Positions 34,253 to 43,167 of a stretch of DNA of 64,000 nucleotides are shown piece by piece (position 1 is the stretch's first letter; every line of letters starts with the position of its first letter). The position numbers were made by a program, and so were the translations under genes. Source of the DNA: Flavobacterium hibernum (lineage in GTDB: Bacteria; Bacteroidota; Bacteroidia; Flavobacteriales; Flavobacteriaceae); contig NZ_JPRK01000023.1 of assembly GCF_000832125.1 (NCBI RefSeq), positions 118,427-182,426 on the forward strand. Direction: 5' to 3'. The notes beneath the pieces are model-generated. The model was given only the letters and a program-made list of their open reading frames with translations, was not told the DNA's origin and did not search any database.

Positions 34253-34909
34253 TTAGAAGCAGTTATAACCGCCATATATATGGTTTAAAACATCATGAAA
34301 ATTATCTCCTTTGTAATCTACAAACATTTCATAAGAGTTATTATCCATATAAAATCGAGTTTTATAATTATCTATTATAAAACGATTAGAATACATTTCT
34401 CCCGTTTCCTTATTTTTGATTTTAGGTTTAATTGAAATTTTTAAACTTTTATAGTATTTAATAATTTTATCTATACTTGTAAAATCAGCTATATCTTTTC
34501 GAGATTTATCAATAGAGTCTACAATTATATCTTTGTATAAAAGTGTATCATTTCTAAAAAGATAAGTTATAATCCTATTATTTAATTTATTTTTAAGATA
34601 ATCTCTATTTCTTTTTTCTTTGATTGAATCCTTTCTGTAAAAATGCCATAATTGCGTTGGACATAATTTACCTTCTTCATTTTTTACAGGTTTCACATTT
34701 GAATACATATCAAATTTGATAACATATTTGAAACCTCCATTAATTTTATCATCTTCATCAGGAGTATAGACAGATGAGTATTTATAAAATCCATTATCTA
34801 TGAGCTCCTTTTGCGTTACAACTTTATTCAGGTAATGATTAATTTTATCTTTTTTATTACAAGAAACTAGCATTACTAATATTAGTATTAAGAATATTAT
34901 TTTTCTCAT
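34253..34909 (-). CDS. Lipoprotein, candidate immunity protein
   Basis: A 218-aa lipoprotein: MRKIIFLILILVMLVSC puts the acylated Cys at residue 17. The rest is charged and Lys/Tyr/Asp-rich, with no domain I recognise. The start overlaps the stop of the upstream gene by 4 bp (ATGA), and the pair lies directly behind vgrG. A membrane-anchored protein co-translated with a candidate effector is the usual form of a type VI immunity protein acting in the periplasm. That role is inferred from position only. Confidence 0.6.
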   Translation of the reverse strand: MRKIIFLILILVMLVSCNKKDKINHYLNKVVTQKELIDNGFYKYSSVYTPDEDDKINGGFKYVIKFDMYSNVKPVKNEEGKLCPTQLWHFYRKDSIKEKRNRDYLKNKLNNRIITYLFRNDTLLYKDIIVDSIDKSRKDIADFTSIDKIIKYYKSLKISIKPKIKNKETGEMYSNRFIIDNYKTRFYMDNNSYEMFVDYKGDNFHDVLNHIYGGYNCF

Positions 34910-35793
34910 TTTGTTGTTAATTTTATTCCATAATCTTCTAATTCTTTTAAAATATCCTTGTTTTCTTTATAAGGAGCAGGATATGTCAATTCCTGAGGAG
35001 ATATATAACCATTAGTGTTTTTTCGTTCATAATTTTCAACTTTGGTTGTTTGATCCAAATAAACTGGTCCTTTTATAGGATGAGTATATTCTGCAAGACT
35101 GAATCTTGGTTCTGCGCTTAATGCTAGTCCCAAAATTTTCATTGCTGTGTCTGCAATTATTGGTGCTTTACCTGGTATGAAACCTACGGATGATGTTGTT
35201 ATTCCTAACAAGCTTAAGGTTTTATTTAGTTCATCACGGTTTTCTGCAACCTTTAGATTTGTATAATTGACATCGGTTCTACGGTTGCACAGTGATGCCT
35301 GTTTAATATATTCATGAAATTTTTTAAATACATAAATTTTTCCAGTTCTAAAGGTCACGGTTTTATTTTCTAAAATATCCCTATGCAATTCTTTAGCATG
35401 TATACAGACTTCTTTTTCTTTTCTTATTTTATATGAAGTATCAAGAAGATGTCTCTTTTCGGAGTAATCATAAATCAGTTTAAATTCTGTCAGTACTTTT
35501 TCGCCTTTCACTATTTTGCCTTTATTATCCATATAAATAGTTAAAGCACTTAAATAACATTTTCTTGGAACTTTGTCTATTGTAATATCTTTTGCAGAAT
35601 CTGTAAAACATTTATTCAATTCTAATGAGGTTAGCGCTGTAATACAGTGCACTAAATTAATATCACCACTTTTAAAAACCATATTTACACTTTGTGTATA
35701 ATACGCTCTAGATAATTCTCTAAATTGATATTCTTCCCAAGGTTCTGGCACTTCGTCTGGTTCGTAATTGCCTAAACTAATTGATGTTCCCAT
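34906..35793 (-). CDS. Candidate type VI effector of unknown family
   Basis: A 295-aa protein without a signal peptide. I do not recognise its domain. The N-terminal 130 residues include an acidic start (EPDEVPEPWEEYQFRELSRA) and several Cys; the centre has CNRRTDVNYTNLKVAENRDE; a small hydrophobic patch (MKILGLALSA) is near residue 215. It follows vgrG and a 56-aa gene, and overlaps a lipoprotein gene by 4 bp. Lack of a secretion signal, position behind vgrG and a coupled lipoprotein make a VgrG-delivered effector likely. A chaperone or structural accessory is the alternative. Confidence 0.55.
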   Translation of the reverse strand: MGTSISLGNYEPDEVPEPWEEYQFRELSRAYYTQSVNMVFKSGDINLVHCITALTSLELNKCFTDSAKDITIDKVPRKCYLSALTIYMDNKGKIVKGEKVLTEFKLIYDYSEKRHLLDTSYKIRKEKEVCIHAKELHRDILENKTVTFRTGKIYVFKKFHEYIKQASLCNRRTDVNYTNLKVAENRDELNKTLSLLGITTSSVGFIPGKAPIIADTAMKILGLALSAEPRFSLAEYTHPIKGPVYLDQTTKVENYERKNTNGYISPQELTYPAPYKENKDILKELEDYGIKLTTK

Positions 35794-35947
35794 TTTTTAT
35801 AATTTTTTGTGTGCTGTTTAATTCTATATTTCCGTATGTGGCGACTAACTTTATAGTCTCGCTAGTTTTTTCTATTTCTTTTGCTAAAACAACATGTCTT
35901 TTGTTTATTTTTAGAATGCTATTTTTGGCGTTTTTTATAATAGCCAT
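35777..35947 (-). CDS. 56-aa small protein in the type VI cassette
   Basis: ATG at 35947 opens a 56-codon frame (MAIIKNAKNSILKINKRHVV ... GNIN) ending in TAG at 35777, 17 bp inside the start of the candidate effector gene. It starts 13 bp after the vgrG stop. The even spacing between two real genes, with overlap suggesting coupled translation, supports a true gene. It is Lys-rich and soluble; possibly an adaptor between VgrG and cargo. No family recognised. Confidence 0.5.
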   Translation of the reverse strand: MAIIKNAKNSILKINKRHVVLAKEIEKTSETIKLVATYGNIELNSTQKIIKNGNIN

Positions 35948-35959
35948 AATTTTTAAGAT

Positions 35960-37810
35960 TTAGTTGAAATTGCTGTTTTCTCCACTATTGGCATGAATTG
36001 TTTTTGAAGCTTTTAGTGTCATATCACCATTTGTAGCATTCAAGTTAATCTTTTGTGCAGTTTCAATATGTTCAGCTGAATTGATGGTTATTTTTTTATC
36101 AATAAGTTCCATTTTCTCATCGCCTTTTTCTATAATATTTCCTTCTGCTTTTATAAGAATATTATTTCTTGCTTCTTGGTTTATATTACTTCCTGCATCA
36201 ATACCAATATTTTCTTTAGCTTCAATTTTTACATTTCTTCCAGCTGTAATAAAAACATCCTCACCAGCTTCAAGCTCTATATTTTTAGGCGCTTTAAATT
36301 TTATATTTCCATCACCATATAATACCGCCAAAGTTTGTCCCATTTTACTTTCTATGGTAATGTCGCCTTTATTATCATCTAAGATTAATTTGTTACCACT
36401 TCTGGTTTCTAACACCTTCAAATCATTATTTGGTGTACTGTAACCACTTTTTTCTTTCCCGCTGGTCAAAGTTCCTATTACTATAGGCAACTCGGCATTG
36501 TCGCCCTGAAAGTCTACAAAAACGGTGTCGCCTATTTCAGGAATTATATGGGCGCCTCTGGCATCGCCTCCGTATTTTTGCAATAACGGAATGTAAGGTG
36601 TAGTTTCGCCTTTGGCTTCTTGCCAAGGCATTTGTACTTTTACGCCACTTAGTCCGTCTGGGTCTGCGTTTGCAATTACAACTGCGGTTTGGCTTTTGCA
36701 ATACGGCACTAAATCTGGGTTTGTTTCTGGCGAAAATACTGCACCGCTAATATTTACAGCGGTAAATTGGTTTTCGTAGCCACCGCCGTCATCGCAAATA
36801 TGTGTTATTTGGGTGACGTTATACGAACTTTCAAGCCATTTGTCGACTCCTGTAATTCTAACATTACCTCCTACTGTAATACCCGGAACTTCACTCGAGG
36901 CGTTTATCTCCATCATTTTACCCATCGAGGCACGAATTTTGTTTTTTGAATACTCTTCAAGACTACTATTTCCGCTACCACCAACTGCATTTTGATTGAT
37001 TTGTATGGTGGTTTCTTTATTAAAAACCTGATTCGACTTGTTGATATAATTTTGATGTGCGCCGTCGGTTTCGTTTCTATATTCTAAGGGGTTATCTGCA
37101 AAGAATTCTCCGGATCTATTGTCATTTTCAAGAACTTTAAACAAGGATGGAACTAATTTCATATCATAATAAAAATTATGCATGTTGATTCCGTATGCTA
37201 ATTTTGGTACCACACTACTACCTCCGTACCCAAGAACCATCTTGTATCCATTATCAAAAAACCATTGTCCGTGACGTTTCGACAAACGGTTCAGAAATTC
37301 AAAATCGCTTTCGTTATACTGAACGGTGTATGCTAATTTTTCTTTAAAAAAAGGCTGAATATCCAAATCAATATCATATCCTGTTTTAATTTTACTTGCT
37401 ATATCTGCTATAGTCATTTGAGTAAAAGAGTTTGTTTGCGCACCGTTATCTAAAATTATAGACCTGCTAAATCCTTGAATCAGTATGGTTTCTTCTATCT
37501 CATTTACTCGCGATTTTGTTAACTTTATGTTTGTTACAATTCCGCTAAACTGCAGGATATAATCATTAGGATTGCTTATTATCATTAGATCATCAAGCCC
37601 GGGTAATGGCTTAATATCAATGCTTATTTTTTCGCCAAAATAACGTTGAGAAACCGGCATTGCACTTTCGAACTCGCTTACGAGCAAATCTTGTCGTACT
37701 TCAATCGAAAATGTATGATGATCGTGTATTTTTTGGACTATTTGTAAATTGCTGAAATTATTAATAATCGTTTCACCAATTTTTATTGTGGTTACTGTTT
37801 GTAAAGCCAT
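35960..37810 (-). CDS. vgrG: Type VI secretion VgrG/TssI spike protein
   Basis: A 616-aa VgrG. Residues 1-370 form the gp27-like base (opening ALQTVTTIKIGETIINNFSN, with YNESDFEFLNRLSKRHGQWFF), followed by the OB-fold gp5-like region (LSGVKVQMPWQEAKGET, YGGDARGAHIIPEIGDTVFV) and a long C-terminal beta-prism of short hydrophobic repeats (IELEAGEDVFITAGRNVKIE). It forms the puncturing tip and carries effectors. No TssB/C/F/G/K or ATPase genes are in the window, so this is an orphan spike that must use a secretion apparatus encoded elsewhere. It is 20 bp from the tssD gene. Confidence 0.92.
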   Translation of the reverse strand: MALQTVTTIKIGETIINNFSNLQIVQKIHDHHTFSIEVRQDLLVSEFESAMPVSQRYFGEKISIDIKPLPGLDDLMIISNPNDYILQFSGIVTNIKLTKSRVNEIEETILIQGFSRSIILDNGAQTNSFTQMTIADIASKIKTGYDIDLDIQPFFKEKLAYTVQYNESDFEFLNRLSKRHGQWFFDNGYKMVLGYGGSSVVPKLAYGINMHNFYYDMKLVPSLFKVLENDNRSGEFFADNPLEYRNETDGAHQNYINKSNQVFNKETTIQINQNAVGGSGNSSLEEYSKNKIRASMGKMMEINASSEVPGITVGGNVRITGVDKWLESSYNVTQITHICDDGGGYENQFTAVNISGAVFSPETNPDLVPYCKSQTAVVIANADPDGLSGVKVQMPWQEAKGETTPYIPLLQKYGGDARGAHIIPEIGDTVFVDFQGDNAELPIVIGTLTSGKEKSGYSTPNNDLKVLETRSGNKLILDDNKGDITIESKMGQTLAVLYGDGNIKFKAPKNIELEAGEDVFITAGRNVKIEAKENIGIDAGSNINQEARNNILIKAEGNIIEKGDEKMELIDKKITINSAEHIETAQKINLNATNGDMTLKASKTIHANSGENSNFN

Positions 37811-37830
37811 TTTTTAGAAGTTTTTATTTT

Positions 37831-38223
37831 TTAAGAATTTTTCCAATTGTTTTCAAATAAGGTGTTCCCTATTTTCATTTCATTGGAGGTAATTGTAATC
37901 TCTGTTCTCATTGGAACGGATCCTTCACTGCGAAAACTTTCGTGATAGGAAATACAATATCCATTCTTAAAAACCACATTCTTCATGGTGCTCATGGCAT
38001 CTCTTCTAAAAAATTTAACTTTTCCGTCCTTTACACTGGTATTCGAAACCATCCAATCCGAAAACAAATCTGTTTGTGTACTTTCGACAATTAGTCTAAT
38101 TTGTCCGCCTTTTGTTTTATTAGATGGCTTTCCGTTATTGTCGATACTTTGAGTAAAAGTGACGTCAAATTCTAAAACATTGAACGTTTCATTGTCTAAT
38201 TCTAATTTTGCTAAAAAACTCAT
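37831..38223 (-). CDS. tssD: Type VI secretion tube protein TssD (Hcp-like)
   Basis: A 130-aa protein of the Bacteroidota TssD family: opening MSFLAKLELDNETFNVLEFD, the central KTKGGQIRLIVESTQTD and the ending TEITITSNEMKIGN fit the Hcp-like beta-barrel. It stacks as hexameric rings to form the secreted tube. First gene of the minus-strand cassette, directly before vgrG. The upstream gap 38224-38495 is AT-rich and has no further gene. Confidence 0.9.
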   Translation of the reverse strand: MSFLAKLELDNETFNVLEFDVTFTQSIDNNGKPSNKTKGGQIRLIVESTQTDLFSDWMVSNTSVKDGKVKFFRRDAMSTMKNVVFKNGYCISYHESFRSEGSVPMRTEITITSNEMKIGNTLFENNWKNS

Positions 38224-38495
38224 ATATGTAGGTATTGATTATGCATTAAGTTGTACATAATTTTTATAACCTTAATCGATTAGAAAAGTGGTATTTAAGT
38301 AAATAAAATAGTATATAATTTAGTTGTGAATATAGCGAATATTTTTAAATGTAAGAAAAATATTAATTTAATATTCATAAAAATAAAAAACCCCGAAAGT
38401 CAATAATAGCTTCCGAGGTTTAAGGCCCAGTTTTCACTGAACAAGTATATTGCAAATTTATAAATATTTTCTTATAAAATATTATTTTTTAATAA

Positions 38496-38551
38496 AAAAA
38501 AACGCCTAAAATATTTGAGGCGCTTTTCGTTTTTAACAATTTTAATTTACC
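38496..38551. repeat. Terminator-plus-tail direct repeat, copy B
   Basis: Terminator hairpin (CGCCTAAAATATTTGAGGCG) with A/T tracts, followed by AACAATTTTAATTTACC, 13 bp after the stop of the outer-membrane efflux gene at 38565. Four mismatches in 56 bp to copy A at 33902-33957. Confidence 0.85.
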
Positions 38552-38564
38552 GTAGATTTAATAT

Positions 38565-39971
38565 CTATTTCCATCCACCACCCAGAGCACGATACAAATC
38601 GACTACTGCTTGTAATTTTTGTAAATTATCGTTAACACCACTTAATTGTGCTGCTAAAAGGTTTTGTTCTGAAGTTAATACATCTGTATAATTGGTTGCA
38701 GAACTATATTCTAAAAGCTGTTGTGTAAAATCTACTGCTTTTTCTAATGCTTCAATTTGCTTTTCTCTTGAATCTTCTTTGTCAACAGCCATTTCGTATG
38801 CATATAAAGCATTCGAAACTTCCTGACCTGCTACTAAAAGACTTTGTTGAAAACTATTATAAGCCTGAACTTGTTTTGATTGTGCGTTTGTTAATCTTGC
38901 TTTGTTTATTCCCTGATTAAAAATTGGTTGTGTTAATCCTCCAATTAAAGAATAAAATATAGAATTATTAAAGAAATTCTCTAATTGCAAAGTCGATAAT
39001 CCGCCACTTGCTGTAAGCGTCAAACTTGGATAAAAATAGGTTTTAGCCATGTTTGTGGTTTCAAAAGCTGTTCTGAAATTAAACTCCGCCTGACGAACAT
39101 CCGGACGATTTTCTAACAATTGAGCCGGTAAACCTATAGCAATTTTTTCAGGAATTACCTGATCTCCCAAAACTCCTCTTTCGATTGGACCGGAAGCTTG
39201 GCCTAACAAGATATTAATGGCGTTTTCGGTCTCACGAATATTTCTTTTCAAATCTGGAATCAAAACCTCTGCAGCATGTTGGTTTGCTTCACTTTGTACT
39301 ACTGCAGCACCGGTTACAATTGCTCCTTCTTTTAGGGCTTTTATAACCTCAACATTTTTAATACGACTTGCCAATGTTGCTTTTGTAATTTCTAATTGTT
39401 TATCATACGATATCAATAAAAAGTAATTATTGGCAATATCTGAAATTAATTGTGTTTGCACGGCTTGTTTTGCAGCATCTGTAGAAAGGTAAGTTGCCAA
39501 AGCTGCTCTTTTAGAACTGCTTAGTTTTCCCCAAATATCAGCTTCCCAAGAAGTACTTAAACCTAATTTATAGGTTGTAGTTAAGGTATTAATATTAATT
39601 CCCGGAGGAAAGTTTAATGCCGCTACTGATTGCTTGTTACGTGTTGCATTTGCATCTACATTTAAAGTTGGATAATAAGCCAACTTGGTTTGACGTAATG
39701 TAGCACGCGCCTGCACGATGTTTTCGATCGCATTTTTTAAATTCAAATTCTGATCTAATCCTTTTTGAATTAAGGCATTCAGTTTTTGATCTTTAAAAAC
39801 AGTTTGCCAAGGCATATTGGCAATCGTAGTCGAATCGGCAGAAGCCTGATCTCTATACAACTTATCCGTCTCAATTGTCGATGGACGTTCGTATTTCTTA
39901 GTAATCGAGCACGCACTTAAAAGTGCGGCTGTGATTACTATAAGAATATATTTATTTGAACTATGAGTCAT
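38565..39971 (-). CDS. Outer-membrane efflux lipoprotein (TolC/OprM family)
   Basis: A 468-aa protein with lipoprotein signal (LLSACS, Cys at about residue 21) and two outer-membrane-factor repeats of long alpha-helices; the markers LLENRPDVRQAEFNFRTA and LDQNLNLKNAIENIVQAR are typical of NodT/OprM-type factors. It forms the trimeric channel of a tripartite pump. Last of a three-gene operon with the RND pump (18 bp upstream) and membrane-fusion protein. Ends at the terminator 38496-38530. Confidence 0.92.
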   Translation of the reverse strand: MTHSSNKYILIVITAALLSACSITKKYERPSTIETDKLYRDQASADSTTIANMPWQTVFKDQKLNALIQKGLDQNLNLKNAIENIVQARATLRQTKLAYYPTLNVDANATRNKQSVAALNFPPGININTLTTTYKLGLSTSWEADIWGKLSSSKRAALATYLSTDAAKQAVQTQLISDIANNYFLLISYDKQLEITKATLASRIKNVEVIKALKEGAIVTGAAVVQSEANQHAAEVLIPDLKRNIRETENAINILLGQASGPIERGVLGDQVIPEKIAIGLPAQLLENRPDVRQAEFNFRTAFETTNMAKTYFYPSLTLTASGGLSTLQLENFFNNSIFYSLIGGLTQPIFNQGINKARLTNAQSKQVQAYNSFQQSLLVAGQEVSNALYAYEMAVDKEDSREKQIEALEKAVDFTQQLLEYSSATNYTDVLTSEQNLLAAQLSGVNDNLQKLQAVVDLYRALGGGWK

Positions 39972-39989
39972 TTTTTCTTAATTAAATTA

Positions 39990-42900
39990 TTACTCTTTAT
40001 GAGCTTCTATTGCAAGTGTTTCGTCTTCGTCGTCTCCTTCGTCATCATAATTTTCTTTAGGCGGACCACTCACTCTTTCTTGCAATGTTTGAAAAATAAT
40101 GAACAATACAGGAATAACAAATACTCCTAAAATGGTTCCTATTAACATACCTCCAACAGCTCCTGTTCCAATAGATTTATTTCCAACGGCTCCTGCTCCA
40201 GAAGCAAACATTAAAGGAACAAGTCCTAAAATAAAGGCAAAAGAGGTCATTAAGATTGGTCTTAAACGCGCTACTGCTCCTTCGACTGCTGCTTGTACAA
40301 CTGGCATTCCTTTACGCCTTCTGTCCAGCGCAAATTCGACAATCAAAATACCGTTCTTCGCCAGCAATCCAATCAACATGATTAAGGAAATCTGTAAATA
40401 AATATTACTGTTTAATTTGAATATGATCGAGAACAAATATGCTCCGGCCAATCCAAACGGAATAGAGAATAAAACGGCAAATGGTAAAATGTAACTCTCG
40501 TATTGTGCACTTAATAAGAAGTAAACGAATACCAGACATAATATAAAGATGAAAATAGTTTCACTTCCTGATGCTAATTCCTCACGCGTTAATCCAGAGA
40601 ACTCATAACCATAACCGGCAGGTAATTCTTGTGCGGCAACTTCCTGAATTGCTTTAATCGCATCTCCCGAACTATATCCAGGGTTTGGAGCTCCAGTTAT
40701 TGCAATAGAAGAGAAAAGGTTAAATCTTGAAATAGATTCCGGTCCAAAAACTCTGGTCATTTTTACAAACTCTGTAATTGGCGCCATTGTTCCAGAACTG
40801 TTTCTCACAAAAATCTTATTCAGTCCTTCTGTATTTGTTCTAAACTCTGGAGAAGCCTGAATCATTACACGGTATTGTTTTCCGAATTTATTGAAATTCG
40901 ATGCATACAATCCACCATAATAACCTTGCATTGTCGACAAGATCGTATTTACGGGAACTCCAGCATCTTTTGCTTTTGCCAGATTAATATCCATCATGTA
41001 TTGTGGAAATCCTGGGTTAAAAGGTGTTGTTGCATATTGTATTTCCGGACGTTTAGACAATTTTTCTAAAAAGTCCGTATTCACTTTAAAGAATTCTGCT
41101 GTAGTATGTCCTCCTTTATCCTGCAATTGGAATTCGAATCCACCACTTTGTCCAAATCCCTGAATTGTAGGTGGCGAAATAAAGAAGATGTTAGCTTCAC
41201 GTATTCCACTTGTTTTGGCAAAAAGCTGACCAATTACATCGTTAACGCTTAAATCACGTTTTTCCCAAGTTTCTAATTTTATAATAACCATACTGTAAGC
41301 ACTACCTGCTCCAGCGGTAAAGTTTTGTCCTACGATTCGAAGTGTATTTTTAACTCCTGGAATTGTTTTGGCAATACTGTCTACTTTTTTAGCAATTACA
41401 TCAGAACGTTCCATAGAAGCTGATGGCGGTAAACTAATGTTGGCAAAAACGGTACCTTGATCTTCTGCAGGAACGAAAGCAGATGGTGTAGTTTTCATCA
41501 TATAAAATAATGCTGCACCGGCTACCACAATTGAGCCTAATACAATCCATTTTTTTACTGAAAGAAACTGAACCGAACGTTTGTATCTACCCGTAACATT
41601 ATCAAATGCAACGTTAAACGAGGTATAAAATCTTTGTAAATAGCTTTTATGTTTATGATCGTCTGCGTGTGGTTTTAAAAGTAAAGCACACAATGCAGGA
41701 CTTAAAGTCAAGGCGTTAATTGCCGAAAGAATAATCGCAACCGCCAATGTAATACCAAATTGTTTGTAGAAAACTCCTGTAGAACCCGTAATAAAAGTTA
41801 CTGGAATAAATACAGCAGCCATTACAAGTGTAATCGAAATAATCGCTCCCGAAATTTCGTCCATCGCATCAATAGTAGCTTTCTTCGACGATTTATAACC
41901 ATGATCTAGTTTGGCATGCACGGCCTCGACGACTACAATGGCATCATCGACCACAATACCAATGGCAAGAACCATTGCAAAAAGCGTTAGTAAGTTAATC
42001 GTAAACCCAAACAAATTCAGGAAGAAAAATGTTCCTACAATAGCTACCGGAACTGCGATCGCCGGAATTAAGGTTGATCTAAAATCCTGAAGGAAAATAA
42101 ATACTACGATGAAAACTAATATAAAAGCTTCGATTAAAGTATGAATTACTTTTGAGATAGAAGCATCCAAGTTTTCGTTAACGTCAACAAGAATTGTATA
42201 TTTTACTCCTTTAGGGAAAGTCTTTGCTGCTTCTTCAATAAGCTTTTTTGAGTTGATGATTACATCACGTGCATTAGATCCCGGAGTCTGGCTAATCGCC
42301 ATAGCCGTAGATTCGATACCATTTGTTTTGGTTGTCGAAGCATAACTAAGTGAACCTAGTTCTACCTTGGCAACATCTTTTAATCGTAACAATTGTCCGT
42401 TTCCAACAGATTTAATGATAATATCTCCAAATTCTTTGGCACTTGTTAAACGACCTTTATATTTAATTACGTATTGAAAAGCCTGATTTCCATTCTCACC
42501 AAATTTACCTGGTGCTGCTTCGATATTTTGTTCTGCTAATGCAGCCGAAATATCACTTGGAATCAATTTGTATTGTTGCATTACATCTGGTCTTAACCAG
42601 ATTCTCATCGAGTAATCGTTTGCTCCAAATACGGTTACATCTCCTACTCCAACTACACGCTGAATTTGTGGAACAAGGTTGATCTTAGCATAATTTTGAA
42701 GGAAAGTCTGACTGTAGGCATTACCATCGCTGTATAAAGAGAAAATCAACAAGTTACTACTCTGACTCTTTGTTACAGTTACACCGGCCTGAGTTACCTC
42801 TACAGGTAATAAACTGGTAGCTCTGGAAACTCTGTTCTGAACGTTTACCGCTGCTAAGTCAGGGTTTGTTCCTACTTTAAAGAAGATTTTTATAGAAGCG

Positions 42901-43160
42901 TTACCATCATTTGTTGCTGTAGAGGTCATGTATGTCATGTTCTCTACACCATTAATTTGTTCTTCAAGCGGAATTACAATACTTTTTAATACTACATCTG
43001 CATTGGCTCCTGTATAACTTGCTGAAACGTTTACTGTTGGTGGTGCAATATCTGGATATTGAGAAATAGGCAGTTCAATCAAGCCTAAAACACCCAGGAT
43101 GACAATAATAACAGATATTACTGTCGAAAGTACAGGTCTTTGTATGAATTTTTTAAACAT
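39990..43160 (-). CDS. RND multidrug efflux pump (HAE1/AcrB family)
   Basis: A 1056-aa inner-membrane transporter with AcrB architecture: 12 helices and two large periplasmic loops. The proton-relay Asp pair lies in IGIVVDDAIVVVEAVHA (helix 4), and the HAE1 signature ISQYPDIAPPTVNVSASY is near the N terminus. The C-terminus ends in a strongly acidic tail (DDEGDDEDE), which is uncommon. It exports hydrophobic or amphiphilic compounds by proton exchange. It is 7 bp from the membrane-fusion gene; control by the divergent LytTR system is suggested by position. Confidence 0.93.
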   Translation of the reverse strand: MFKKFIQRPVLSTVISVIIVILGVLGLIELPISQYPDIAPPTVNVSASYTGANADVVLKSIVIPLEEQINGVENMTYMTSTATNDGNASIKIFFKVGTNPDLAAVNVQNRVSRATSLLPVEVTQAGVTVTKSQSSNLLIFSLYSDGNAYSQTFLQNYAKINLVPQIQRVVGVGDVTVFGANDYSMRIWLRPDVMQQYKLIPSDISAALAEQNIEAAPGKFGENGNQAFQYVIKYKGRLTSAKEFGDIIIKSVGNGQLLRLKDVAKVELGSLSYASTTKTNGIESTAMAISQTPGSNARDVIINSKKLIEEAAKTFPKGVKYTILVDVNENLDASISKVIHTLIEAFILVFIVVFIFLQDFRSTLIPAIAVPVAIVGTFFFLNLFGFTINLLTLFAMVLAIGIVVDDAIVVVEAVHAKLDHGYKSSKKATIDAMDEISGAIISITLVMAAVFIPVTFITGSTGVFYKQFGITLAVAIILSAINALTLSPALCALLLKPHADDHKHKSYLQRFYTSFNVAFDNVTGRYKRSVQFLSVKKWIVLGSIVVAGAALFYMMKTTPSAFVPAEDQGTVFANISLPPSASMERSDVIAKKVDSIAKTIPGVKNTLRIVGQNFTAGAGSAYSMVIIKLETWEKRDLSVNDVIGQLFAKTSGIREANIFFISPPTIQGFGQSGGFEFQLQDKGGHTTAEFFKVNTDFLEKLSKRPEIQYATTPFNPGFPQYMMDINLAKAKDAGVPVNTILSTMQGYYGGLYASNFNKFGKQYRVMIQASPEFRTNTEGLNKIFVRNSSGTMAPITEFVKMTRVFGPESISRFNLFSSIAITGAPNPGYSSGDAIKAIQEVAAQELPAGYGYEFSGLTREELASGSETIFIFILCLVFVYFLLSAQYESYILPFAVLFSIPFGLAGAYLFSIIFKLNSNIYLQISLIMLIGLLAKNGILIVEFALDRRRKGMPVVQAAVEGAVARLRPILMTSFAFILGLVPLMFASGAGAVGNKSIGTGAVGGMLIGTILGVFVIPVLFIIFQTLQERVSGPPKENYDDEGDDEDETLAIEAHKE

Positions 43161-43167
43161 TTTTTTC

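Noticed and set aside
37831..38223. A complete type VI secretion system at this locus
   Set aside because: Only TssD and VgrG are present; no sheath, baseplate, membrane-complex or ATPase genes occur in the window.
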